From positions 1 through 17,369 of the forward strand of contig JAEZGQ010000039.1 of assembly GCA_023416895.1 (NCBI GenBank): a stretch of DNA of 17,369 nt, in the 5' to 3' direction. Under the pieces are notes generated by a model, which was not told where the DNA came from, made no database searches, and saw only the letters and a list, made by a program, of their open reading frames with translations. The position numbers and the translations under genes were made by a program. Origin of the DNA: Bacillota bacterium. GTDB taxonomy: Bacteria > Bacillota > Clostridia > Christensenellales > CAG-138. Below are positions 1-7,488 of this stretch, one piece after another; positions within the stretch are counted from its first letter, which is position 1; every line of letters begins with the position of its first letter.

Positions 1-58
1 GTACAGCGAGGCAACTTGCACACGGATTTCGGCTTGAACTTTGCGGGAGGTTCCGAAT

Positions 59-1753
59 ATGAAACGGGTTTCAAAGAAGGCGTTTTGTTTGACGTTCGCG
101 CTGTTGCTGCTTCTCACGCTTGTGCCCGCCGCCGCGCTGGCGGAGCCTTTGGGCGACATCGCGCAGGCAAATCTCGTAAAAATCACCTCCGCCGAGGCGT
201 TTCAGAAGGGAACGCTTGAAAACCTTGTTGCGGACGAAACGGTTGGCGACGGCGCGCTACGACTAAGCGAGGGTGCTTCCGAGGGTACTTATGCTTCCGA
301 AGAAATCGAAATGCCGGCCTTTGAGTACCTTGTCGCAAGCTGGAATGCGGATACCCCGCAGGGCACGTATGTAGAAATTTTAGTCCGTGCGTATGTGGAG
401 AAAAAGAATGCGTGGTCAGGCTGGCTTTCGTGGGGCAAGTGGAGCCCTTATATCGAGCGCGCCAGTACGAACGATGAGGATGCGCTTGCGATGGTGGATG
501 TGGATACCTTTACAGTGTTAGGCACAAGTGGCGAAACGGCAAGCCGCTTTCAGTTCAAAGCGGTGCTTGCAAGCTCCAAAGCGGGTGTAAGCCCGGTGCT
601 TCGGCAGCTTGCCGCGAGTGTAAAGAATACGCTCAAGGATCAAGCGGTTCCTGTTTATCATCAGGGGATAGCGCTCCCCGAAAAGGTGCTTTTGGATACG
701 CCCGCTTACTCGCAGATGGTGCGCGACCGGACGATTGCGGATTCCATTTGCAGCCCTACCACCATGACCATGCTTTTGAATGACCGTGGGGAAGACCTTT
801 TTCCGGAAGAGGTGGCGCTCAACGAGTACGATTTTGAATACGAGGGCTTTGGCAACTGGAGCTACACCGTTGCCGCGGCGGGTATGTACGGCTACGATGC
901 GTATTGCATGTATGCGGATTTTGACTTTTTGCGGGAGCAGCTTGCACAAGGCTATTCCGTTGGCATCAGCGTAAAGTACAGCAATCAGGAAAACGGAAGC
1001 AACCCTTATCTTGAAAATGGAGCCATCGCAAGTACAAGCGGTCACCTTATTTCCATCGTCGGGTATGAAACAATCGACGGGATCGAATATTTTTACAGCA
1101 ACGATTCCGCCGCAGGCAGCGATAGCGCGAGCGTGCTTCGCAAATATAAGGAAGAGCAGCTCGATTACGCGTGGAGCAACCGCCTCGCGTACGTTGTTGG
1201 CGACAAGGAGGCCGGCGCGGGCTTTGCGGCGCCAAAACGCGTGGAGGCTGAACTGAGAAGCGTGGAAGGGGGCATAAACGAATACGCGCTTTTTGAAAAA
1301 GGAACCCCGGTTGGGCTTTCCGCAAATTTCTTAAGCGGCAAGCTTCGGTCGCTCGGCAACGGCACAATTTTCGTGCTTCGGGACGACGAAACCACCTTGC
1401 CGGTGTTCAATGACGTAACCGTTTGTACCACCGCCAATTTGCCGCTCGATTATCCCGTGAAGATGAGTGAAAACGGCAACCTCATCCTCGATCCCGCAAA
1501 GGTACTTGCGGACGACCCCGTGGGAACGCAGGCGAAACTTACCGTTTACGTGGTAACAAACAACGGCATTACCTACGTTGCGCCACTAACCCTCAAAAAA
1601 ACCTCCACGGAGCCGCAAGCGGCAGCGGGTGCGCAGAAAAGCGGCGGGGCTGCGAAAAGTGCAGGCGTAGCGCCATACGCCGCGGCCGCCGTTTTCGTGC
1701 TTGCTGCGGGAGCCGTGTTGTTGGTTTTGACGCGGCGGAGAAGGAAAAAGTAG
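59..1753 (+). CDS. Secreted, membrane-anchored C39-like cysteine peptidase
   Basis: A 564-residue protein. The ATG at 59 is chosen because GGGAGG lies at 45-50, 8 nt upstream; a TTG at 41 in the same frame overlaps that site. Residues 1 to about 28 form a signal peptide (basic start, Leu-rich core, ALA/EP cleavage site). About 30-215 look like a beta-rich domain. About 215-385 match the papain-like C39_2 fold, with candidate catalytic Cys231 (SICSPTTM), His329 (SGHLISIVGY) and Asn348/Asp349 (SNDSA). A further beta-rich segment and a Gln/Ala/Gly linker lead to a helix at about 537-558 followed by RRRRKK, so the enzyme should sit outside the cell tethered by its C-terminus. The family cleaves or processes peptides; the substrate here is unknown. 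The helix plus basic tail resembles an LPXTG anchor, but I see no LPXTG motif. The preceding 58 bases are too short to assign. Family call is firm, role is inference. Confidence 0.85.
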   Translation: MKRVSKKAFCLTFALLLLLTLVPAAALAEPLGDIAQANLVKITSAEAFQKGTLENLVADETVGDGALRLSEGASEGTYASEEIEMPAFEYLVASWNADTPQGTYVEILVRAYVEKKNAWSGWLSWGKWSPYIERASTNDEDALAMVDVDTFTVLGTSGETASRFQFKAVLASSKAGVSPVLRQLAASVKNTLKDQAVPVYHQGIALPEKVLLDTPAYSQMVRDRTIADSICSPTTMTMLLNDRGEDLFPEEVALNEYDFEYEGFGNWSYTVAAAGMYGYDAYCMYADFDFLREQLAQGYSVGISVKYSNQENGSNPYLENGAIASTSGHLISIVGYETIDGIEYFYSNDSAAGSDSASVLRKYKEEQLDYAWSNRLAYVVGDKEAGAGFAAPKRVEAELRSVEGGINEYALFEKGTPVGLSANFLSGKLRSLGNGTIFVLRDDETTLPVFNDVTVCTTANLPLDYPVKMSENGNLILDPAKVLADDPVGTQAKLTVYVVTNNGITYVAPLTLKKTSTEPQAAAGAQKSGGAAKSAGVAPYAAAAVFVLAAGAVLLVLTRRRRKK

Positions 1754-1783
1754 GCTTCGTATAAGAGCCGGAGGAAAATAAGG

Positions 1784-1811
1784 AGGAGCCCCGTTTCCGG
1801 AGCTCCTTTTT
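1784..1811. terminator. Intrinsic terminator between convergent genes
   Basis: AGGAGC (1784-1789) pairs with GCTCCT (1802-1807). After one mismatch the stem continues with CCG/CGG, giving a short loop, and a run of five T follows at 1807-1811. It ends the C39 peptidase transcript. Read on the other strand it is followed by TTATTTTCC, so it may also stop the small minus-strand gene ending at 1839. Confidence 0.75.
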
Positions 1812-1838
1812 GCATTTGCTACATATGAGCGGGAAGCT

Positions 1839-2018
1839 TTACACATACTCCCGAAACCAAACGAGAATGTACTGGATGCTCAAAAGAAGCTGCAAGCTGA
1901 AAAGCCCGTAGCATACGTTTCTACGCACCTTATCCTTGCGGCGCTTGAAGATGCCCGCGCCGAGAAGCGGCACAAGCGGAATGATGCCCGCGCAAAAAAC
2001 AAACGCTGCAGTTCTCAT
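1839..2018 (-). CDS. Small two-helix membrane protein, unknown function
   Basis: A 59-residue ORF beginning MRTAAFVF. An ATG three codons earlier (2027) overlaps the ribosome site, while AAAGGA lies 8 nt before the ATG at 2018, so the latter is preferred. Two hydrophobic segments are visible: residues about 3-22 (FVFCAGIIPLVPLLGAGIF) and about 37-54 (LFSLQLLLSIQYILVWF). A strongly basic loop (KRRKDKVRR) separates them, which predicts a hairpin with the loop in the cytoplasm. Codon choice (GCG, GGC, CTT rich) resembles the neighbouring genes, which supports real coding. It converges on the C39 peptidase gene and shares its terminator. I recognise no family. Confidence 0.65.
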   Translation of the reverse strand: MRTAAFVFCAGIIPLVPLLGAGIFKRRKDKVRRNVCYGLFSLQLLLSIQYILVWFREYV

Positions 2019-2031
2019 ACACAACATCCTT

Positions 2032-2157
2032 TCAGTCGTGGAGGATTAGGGATTTTGCGCCGTTGCGCCATAGAAAATCTATATATATGGTATCATTTTG
2101 TTTTTTGATCGGGCAATCGTAAACGACTGGAAGCGTAACCAAAAAAAGTTCGCTCAT
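2032..2157 (-). CDS. Possible 41-residue ORF upstream of the small membrane protein
   Basis: Starts MSELFLVTLP and ends AKSLILHD. An AAAGGTGA site just upstream of the ATG matches the anti-Shine-Dalgarno region. Its stop is 13 nt before the ATG of the 59-residue gene, so the two could be translated from one transcript. Against it: codon use is more AT-rich (two ATA Ile codons) than in the neighbours, there is no recognisable family, and the 3' part overlaps a potential RNA hairpin at 2051-2079. It may be a translated leader, or simply 5' untranslated RNA. Confidence 0.4.
   Translation of the reverse strand: MSELFLVTLPVVYDCPIKKQNDTIYIDFLWRNGAKSLILHD
2051..2079 (-). other. Potential RNA hairpin upstream of small membrane-protein gene
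   Basis: On the + strand GATTTT (2051-2056) pairs with AAAATC (2074-2079), and an inner GCGC (2057-2060) pairs with GCGC (2065-2068) across CGTT, with an asymmetric five-base bulge. It lies 33 nt before the ATG of the 59-residue gene. No T run follows, so it is not an obvious terminator; it could affect translation or be chance. Confidence 0.3.
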
Positions 2158-2172
2158 TTGTTCACCTTTTCT

Positions 2173-2200
2173 TTGTAATTTTGGCGGACTGTGGTATAAT
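2173..2200 (+). promoter_or_regulatory. Sigma-A-type promoter of the Dabb-uvrBA cluster
   Basis: A perfect TATAAT at 2195-2200 with an upstream TG (extended -10, TGGTATAAT) and a partial -35, TTGTAA at 2173-2178 (4 of 6), 16 nt apart. Transcription would begin near 2207, about 24 nt before the Dabb start codon. Confidence 0.75.
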
Positions 2201-2212
2201 CGTACAGTACGA
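2200..2212. promoter_or_regulatory. Perfect odd palindrome at predicted transcription start; candidate operator
   Basis: TCGTAC (2200-2205), a central A, then GTACGA (2207-2212): two 6-bp half-sites with perfect dyad symmetry. It begins at the last base of the -10 and covers the predicted start site, the classic place for a repressor. It does not match the Bacillus-type LexA box (CGAAC-N4-GTTCG), so the regulator is unknown. Confidence 0.45.
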
Positions 2213-2230
2213 AGAAAAAGGAGAAACACG

Positions 2231-2512
2231 ATGGTCAAGCATATCGTATGCCACAAATATACCTCCAAAGAAGAGGCTGAAAAAATCGCCCCAATGCTTA
2301 TGGGGCTTGTCGGCAAGGTGCCGTCGCTTCGTTCCATGCAAGCGGGCGCGGACTTCCTTGGGAGCAAACGTTCTTTTCACCTTGCACTCGTCGCGGAGTT
2401 TGACAGCCGCGAGGGTTTGAAGGAGTATCAAAACCATCCCGAGCATGTGAAGGTCAGAAACTACATTCACACCGTGCTGGAGGAATCCGTTTCGGTGGAC
2501 TTTGAGCTGTAA
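2231..2512 (+). CDS. Dabb (stress-responsive alpha/beta barrel) domain protein
   Basis: A 93-residue protein, essentially one Dabb domain: it opens MVKHIVCHKY, as typical members do, and carries the HLALVAEFDS strand, the YQNHPEHVKV segment and a C-terminal VSVDFEL strand. The family forms small dimeric ferredoxin-like barrels. Some members are linked to stress and some to polyketide chemistry, but most bacterial ones have no assigned reaction. AAGGAG lies 8-9 nt before the ATG. It is first in the cluster, and uvrB starts 12 nt after its stop, so co-transcription with the repair genes is likely. Family is clear; function is not. Confidence 0.88.
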   Translation: MVKHIVCHKYTSKEEAEKIAPMLMGLVGKVPSLRSMQAGADFLGSKRSFHLALVAEFDSREGLKEYQNHPEHVKVRNYIHTVLEESVSVDFEL

Positions 2513-2524
2513 ACCGGAGCCGTT

Positions 2525-4552
2525 ATGAACGAATTTAAGGTCGTATCCCCTTTTGAGCCGCAGGGCGACCAGCCTGCTGCCATCGAAAAGCTTGCCAAGG
2601 GTGTGCTCGACGGCGAGAAGCTGCAGGTGCTTCTCGGCGTTACCGGCAGCGGAAAAACCTTTACGATGGCGAAGGTGATTGAGCGCGTACAGCGCCCTAC
2701 GCTGGTAATTGCGCACAACAAAACGCTTGCCGCGCAGCTTTGCTCGGAATTCAAGGAGTTCTTCCCCGACAGCGCAGTGGAGTATTTCGTTTCCTACTAC
2801 GACTATTACCAGCCGGAGGCGTACATCGCCGCGTCCGATACCTACATCGAAAAGGCCGCAACCATCAACGACGAAATCGATAAGCTTCGCCACAGCGCCA
2901 CATGTGCGCTCAACGAGCGGCGCGACGTGATCATCGTGGCGTCGGTTTCGTGTATTTACGCGCTGGGCGACCCGGAGGAATATTTAAGGCTGAGCATTTC
3001 CTTGCGCAAGGGAATGTGCATTGAGCGCGACGCTGTGATGAAGCGCCTGGTGGACATTCAGTATCAGCGCAACGAAATGGAATTTGCGCGCGGCACGTTT
3101 CGCGCCAAGGGCGACGTTTTGGAGATTTTCCCCATGAACTGGTCGGACAAGGCGCTTCGCGTGGAGTTTTTCGGGGATGAGATCGAGCGCATCAGCGAAA
3201 TCAACATCGTCACGGGCGAAATCCTTCTCACGCGTTTGCACGTTGCCATTTTTCCCGCGTCGCATTATGCCACGGGGCGTGAAAAGCTTGTGGGCGCATT
3301 CGGGCAGATCGAGGACGACCTTCGAAACCGCATCCGCGAATTTAAGGATTCCGACAGGCTGCTAGAGGCGCAGCGCATCGAGCAGCGCACCACCTACGAC
3401 ATGGAGATGATGCGCGAAATCGGCTACTGCCAGGGCATCGAAAACTATTCGCGCTATTTTGACGGGCGCACGCCGGGCATGCCGCCGTTTACGCTGCTCG
3501 ACTATTTCCCCAAGGACTTTTTGATGATCATCGACGAATCGCATGTAACGATTCCGCAAATACGCGGTATGTACCACGGCGATTTCTCGCGCAAGCAAAG
3601 CCTTGTGGAATACGGCTTCCGCCTGCCGAGTGCTTACGACAACCGTCCCTTGAAATTCGACGAATTTGTGAAACGCTATAACCAGCTCATCTGTGTGAGC
3701 GCGACCCCCGCCGATTATGAGCTTTCGCTCGCGTCGGGCGTGGCGGAACAAATCATTCGCCCGACGGGACTTGTGGACCCGGAAATCAGCGTGCGTCCCG
3801 TGAAGGGGCAGGTGGATGACCTTCTTGGCGAAATCAAAGCGGTTACCGCAAAAGGCATGCGCACGCTTGTGACCACGCTCACCAAGCGCATGGCGGAAAC
3901 CCTTACCGAATACCTCGACGGCATGGGCGTGCGCGTGCGCTACATGCACTCCGACATCGAAACCATTGAGCGCATGGAGATCATCCGCGATTTGCGCTTG
4001 GGTGAATTTGACGTGCTTGTTGGCATCAACCTTTTGCGCGAAGGCCTCGACCTTCCGGAGGTGGGGCTTGTTGCCATTCTCGACGCCGACAAGGAAGGCT
4101 TTTTGCGCTCGGCGACTTCGCTTGTGCAAACGGTGGGCCGCGCGGCGCGAAACGTGGAGGGGCGCGTCATCATGTATGCCGATGAAATGACCGACTCCAT
4201 GCGCGTGGCCATACAGGAAACCTCCCGCCGCCGTGAAAGGCAGGTGGCCTATAACACGGAGCACGGCATCACGCCGCGAAGCGTCAAAAAAGAGGTGCGC
4301 AACATCCTCGAGATTAGCGCCAAGGGAAACGCGGGCGCGGAAGGCATGAGCGAAGAAGCGCGGCAGGCGCGCATTGAGGTGGTGCGCGCGCAGATGCGCG
4401 CAGCAGCCGCGGAGCTTGAGTTTGAAGCTGCCGCAAAGCTTCGCGACGAGCTTTTGGCGCTTACCGGAGAGGCTGAAAAGGGTGCGCAAAAGCGCATTGC
4501 GCCGGGTATGCCAGGCAGCAAAAAGCCTACGCGTGAGCGTACGAGGAAATAG
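2525..4552 (+). CDS. uvrB: UvrABC excinuclease subunit B
   Basis: A 675-residue UvrB of normal length. UvrB is the damage-verifying helicase-like subunit that receives DNA from UvrA and recruits UvrC during nucleotide excision repair. Visible marks: Walker A GVTGSGKT at residues 38-45; the aromatic beta-hairpin region that locks onto damaged DNA (YFVSYYDYYQPEAY, about 87-100); Walker B DESH at 337-340; helicase motif VGRAARN; and a C-terminal UVR motif (about 612-650, ELEFEAAAKLRDELLAL) that contacts UvrC. It ends in a basic tail, KKPTRERTRK. The ATG at 2525 follows CGGAG 6 nt upstream. Tight linkage to the Dabb gene and to uvrA downstream indicates a uvrBA transcription unit. No uvrC is in the window. 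Confidence 0.98.
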   Translation: MNEFKVVSPFEPQGDQPAAIEKLAKGVLDGEKLQVLLGVTGSGKTFTMAKVIERVQRPTLVIAHNKTLAAQLCSEFKEFFPDSAVEYFVSYYDYYQPEAYIAASDTYIEKAATINDEIDKLRHSATCALNERRDVIIVASVSCIYALGDPEEYLRLSISLRKGMCIERDAVMKRLVDIQYQRNEMEFARGTFRAKGDVLEIFPMNWSDKALRVEFFGDEIERISEINIVTGEILLTRLHVAIFPASHYATGREKLVGAFGQIEDDLRNRIREFKDSDRLLEAQRIEQRTTYDMEMMREIGYCQGIENYSRYFDGRTPGMPPFTLLDYFPKDFLMIIDESHVTIPQIRGMYHGDFSRKQSLVEYGFRLPSAYDNRPLKFDEFVKRYNQLICVSATPADYELSLASGVAEQIIRPTGLVDPEISVRPVKGQVDDLLGEIKAVTAKGMRTLVTTLTKRMAETLTEYLDGMGVRVRYMHSDIETIERMEIIRDLRLGEFDVLVGINLLREGLDLPEVGLVAILDADKEGFLRSATSLVQTVGRAARNVEGRVIMYADEMTDSMRVAIQETSRRRERQVAYNTEHGITPRSVKKEVRNILEISAKGNAGAEGMSEEARQARIEVVRAQMRAAAAELEFEAAAKLRDELLALTGEAEKGAQKRIAPGMPGSKKPTRERTRK

Positions 4553-4557
4553 CAAGA

Positions 4558-4582
4558 GGCGGCTTCTCGCGAAAAAGCCGCC
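4558..4582 (+). terminator. Perfect 8-bp hairpin after uvrB, weak terminator or attenuator
   Basis: GGCGGCTT (4558-4565) pairs perfectly with AAGCCGCC (4575-4582) around a 9-nt loop. The following bases (CGCATTGTTTTGT) are only moderately T-rich, so read-through into uvrA is expected. It begins 5 nt after the uvrB stop. Confidence 0.45.
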
Positions 4583-4601
4583 CGCATTGTTTTGTAAACT
4601 G

Positions 4602-4620
4602 CGCGCCGCTACGCGGCGCG
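4602..4620 (+). other. Second hairpin in the uvrB-uvrA gap
   Basis: CGCGCCGC (4602-4609), loop TAC, GCGGCGCG (4613-4620): a perfect, very GC-rich 8-bp stem ending 27 nt before the uvrA ATG and about 18 nt before its ribosome site. No T run follows, so it is not a terminator. It could act as an mRNA-processing or stability element. Confidence 0.4.
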
Positions 4621-4647
4621 GGATCATTTTGGAGCAACGGAGCAACT

Positions 4648-7467
4648 ATGAAGGACAGCATCGTTATCAAAGGTGCGCGCGAGCACAACCTCAAGAACAT
4701 CGATCTTGAATTGCCGCGCAACAAACTCATCGTATTCACCGGACTGTCGGGTTCCGGAAAATCGTCTTTGGCGTTTGATACCATTTACGCCGAGGGGCAG
4801 CGAAGGTATGTGGAGTCGCTCTCCTCGTATGCGCGCATGTTTTTGGGGCAAATGGAAAAGCCTGAGGTCGATTACATCGAGGGCCTTTCTCCCGCCATTT
4901 CCATCGACCAAAAAAGCACCTCCAACAACCCGCGCTCCACGGTGGGCACGGTTACGGAGATTCATGATTATTTCAGGCTTATGTACGCCCGCATGGGCAC
5001 GCCGCATTGCCCGGATTGCGGCAGGGTAATCTCGCGCCAAAGCGTGGATCAGGTGGTGGATCAGATCAAAGCGCTTGGCGAAGGCACCCGCATTCAGGTG
5101 ATTGCACCCGCCGTGCGCGCGAGAAAAGGCGAACACCAGAAGCTTTTCGACCAGATCAGGAAAGACGGCTATGTGCGCGTGCGCGTGGACGGTGTGATCT
5201 ACGACATCAACGAGGTGCCCGCGCTCGACAAAAAGTACAAGCATACCATCGATGTTATTGTGGACAGGCTTGTCATCCGTGAAGGGTTTGAGAGCCGCTT
5301 AAGCGACTCATTGGAAACCGCGTTCGCGTTTGGCGAAGGGCTTGTAAAAATCGACGTCAACGGCGCGGAGGAGCTTACCTTTTCGCAAAATTATGCCTGC
5401 CCGGATTGCGGCGTGAGCATTGAAGAGTTAACGCCGCGCATGTTCTCCTTCAACAACCCATTCGGTGCATGCCCTACCTGCATGGGTCTTGGGATGATGC
5501 TCAAAATGGACGAGGGGATCATTGTCCCCAACCACTCGCTTTCGCTCGCGCAAGGCGCCATTTCCGTAACCGGCTGGCAAAGCGACTCGAAGGATACCAT
5601 TGCCGCCATGTATTTTAACGCGCTTGCCGAGCGCTACGGTTTCTCGCTCGATACGCCGTGGAGCGAGCTGAGCGACACCGCAAAAAAAGTGGTACTTTAT
5701 GGCACGGGCAACGAAAAGCTGCACATCGCCTACAACCGGGAGTTTGGCTCCGGCACGTTCGACGCGCCGTTTGAGGGCATCATCAACAACCTCGAGCGCC
5801 GCTACAAAGAAACCCAATCGGATTCCGCGAAGCAGGAGCTTGAAAGCTACATGTCAAGCATTCCCTGCCCGGACTGCGGCGGCAGACGCTTAAAAAGGGA
5901 AAGCCTTGCCGTGACCGTGGGCGGCATTTCCATTGCGGAGCTTAGCTCCATGACCGTGACGCGCGCGCGCGACTTTTTAAACGCAATCACCCTTTCGGAA
6001 AGCGAAAAGATCATTGCCGCGCAAATTTTAAAAGAGCTCAATTCCCGCCTTGGTTTTTTGACGGACGTGGGGCTTAACTACCTTACGCTTTCCCGCGCGG
6101 CCAATACGCTTTCGGGCGGCGAAGCCCAGCGCATAAGGCTTGCAACACAGATCGGCTCCGGCCTTGTGGGGGTTTTGTACATCCTCGACGAGCCGAGCAT
6201 CGGCCTTCATCAGCGCGACAACGCGAAGCTTTTGAAAACCCTCAAAAACATGCGCGACCTTGGCAATACGCTGGTGGTCGTAGAGCATGACGAGGAAACC
6301 ATTCGCGAGGCGGATTATGTGGTGGACATCGGCCCGGGTGCGGGCGAGCACGGCGGTAGGCTTGTGGCAAAAGGCACGCCCGATGAGATCATGGAAAACG
6401 AAAATTCCATAACGGGTCAGTTTTTGAGCGGCAAACGGAGCATTCCCGTCCCGAAGAGCCGGCGCAAGCCCGAAAAATGGCTCAAGGTGCGCGGCGCGCG
6501 CGCCAACAATTTGAAGCATGTGGATGTGGACATCCCCCTGGGCGTGTTCACCTGCGTCACAGGCGTTTCGGGCAGCGGCAAGTCGAGCCTCGTCAACGAG
6601 ATCGTCCGCAAAACGCTTTTGCGCGACCTCAACCGCGCCAAGGTGCACATCGGCAATTATTACGATGCACTTGAGGGCATTGGCCAACTCGATAAGATCA
6701 TCGACATCGACCAGTCGCCCATCGGGCGCACGCCGCGAAGTAACCCCGCTACCTACACAGGGCTTTTCGACCTCATCCGCGACGTTTTTGCCATGACGCC
6801 CGACGCCAAGGTGAGAGGTTTCTCCAACGGCCGCTTCAGCTTCAACACCAAGGGAGGGCGCTGCGAAACCTGCAAGGGCGACGGCATCATCAAAATCGAA
6901 ATGCACTTCTTGCCGGATGTGTATGTGCCTTGCGAGGTCTGCAAGGGCAAGCGCTACAACCGCGAAACACTCGAGGTGCATTATAAGGGGAAAAGCATTT
7001 CCGACGTACTCGATATGACGGTAGAGGAAGCCTTAAGGTTTTTCGAGCCCATACCCCGCATCGCGCGCAAATTGCAAACGCTGTTTGATGTGGGGCTTGG
7101 CTATGTGCGGCTCGGACAGCCCTCCACAACGCTTTCGGGCGGCGAGGCGCAGCGTGTGAAGCTCGCCACGGAGCTTTCCCGCCGCGACACGGGAAAGACC
7201 CTCTATGTGCTCGACGAACCCACTACGGGCCTTCATGTGGCGGACGTGGAGAGGCTTTTAAAAATCCTTACGCGGCTCGTGGAAGGAGGAAGTTCTGTAC
7301 TTGTGATCGAACATAATCTTGACGTAATCAAGACTTCCGATTATATAATAGATTTAGGACCCGAAGGCGGCGATATGGGAGGTACCATCGTCGGCTGCGG
7401 AACGCCCGAAGAGCTGGCACAAAACGAAAAGAGCTACACGGGCGCATATTTGAAGCGGCTCGTTTAA
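4648..7467 (+). CDS. uvrA: UvrABC excinuclease subunit A
   Basis: A 939-residue UvrA of standard length and architecture: the damage-scanning ATPase dimer that loads UvrB. There are two ABC cassettes. The first has Walker A GLSGSGKS at 32-39 and signature LSGGE at 488-492; the second has Walker A GVSGSGKS at 639-646 and signature LSGGE at 829-833. Cysteine pairs for zinc modules are intact: C121/C124, C251/C254 with C275/C278, and C739/C742 with C762/C765. The ATG at 4648 has GGAG 5 nt upstream and gives the typical MKDSIVIKGAREHNLKN opening. It follows uvrB after a 95-nt gap holding two hairpins, and its stop is 21 nt before the next gene, so transcription probably continues. Confidence 0.98.
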   Translation: MKDSIVIKGAREHNLKNIDLELPRNKLIVFTGLSGSGKSSLAFDTIYAEGQRRYVESLSSYARMFLGQMEKPEVDYIEGLSPAISIDQKSTSNNPRSTVGTVTEIHDYFRLMYARMGTPHCPDCGRVISRQSVDQVVDQIKALGEGTRIQVIAPAVRARKGEHQKLFDQIRKDGYVRVRVDGVIYDINEVPALDKKYKHTIDVIVDRLVIREGFESRLSDSLETAFAFGEGLVKIDVNGAEELTFSQNYACPDCGVSIEELTPRMFSFNNPFGACPTCMGLGMMLKMDEGIIVPNHSLSLAQGAISVTGWQSDSKDTIAAMYFNALAERYGFSLDTPWSELSDTAKKVVLYGTGNEKLHIAYNREFGSGTFDAPFEGIINNLERRYKETQSDSAKQELESYMSSIPCPDCGGRRLKRESLAVTVGGISIAELSSMTVTRARDFLNAITLSESEKIIAAQILKELNSRLGFLTDVGLNYLTLSRAANTLSGGEAQRIRLATQIGSGLVGVLYILDEPSIGLHQRDNAKLLKTLKNMRDLGNTLVVVEHDEETIREADYVVDIGPGAGEHGGRLVAKGTPDEIMENENSITGQFLSGKRSIPVPKSRRKPEKWLKVRGARANNLKHVDVDIPLGVFTCVTGVSGSGKSSLVNEIVRKTLLRDLNRAKVHIGNYYDALEGIGQLDKIIDIDQSPIGRTPRSNPATYTGLFDLIRDVFAMTPDAKVRGFSNGRFSFNTKGGRCETCKGDGIIKIEMHFLPDVYVPCEVCKGKRYNRETLEVHYKGKSISDVLDMTVEEALRFFEPIPRIARKLQTLFDVGLGYVRLGQPSTTLSGGEAQRVKLATELSRRDTGKTLYVLDEPTTGLHVADVERLLKILTRLVEGGSSVLVIEHNLDVIKTSDYIIDLGPEGGDMGGTIVGCGTPEELAQNEKSYTGAYLKRLV

Positions 7468-7488
7468 CGGCCGCGGTTGGGGGACGCG

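Noticed and set aside
1..58. Tail of an upstream gene at the window edge
   Set aside because: One frame stops at 35-37, but a dozen codons is too little to tell coding from non-coding.
2162..2893. 243-codon minus-strand open frame over the Dabb gene and start of uvrB
   Set aside because: Overlaps two well-supported genes and their promoter; composition is that of a shadow frame.
3362..4645. 427-codon open frame antisense to uvrB
   Set aside because: Same shadow composition (His/Arg/Ala rich) opposite an intact, conserved uvrB; no ribosome site or promoter seen.
6028..6981. 317-codon open frame antisense to uvrA
   Set aside because: Lies wholly opposite the second ABC cassette of uvrA; no recognisable domain.
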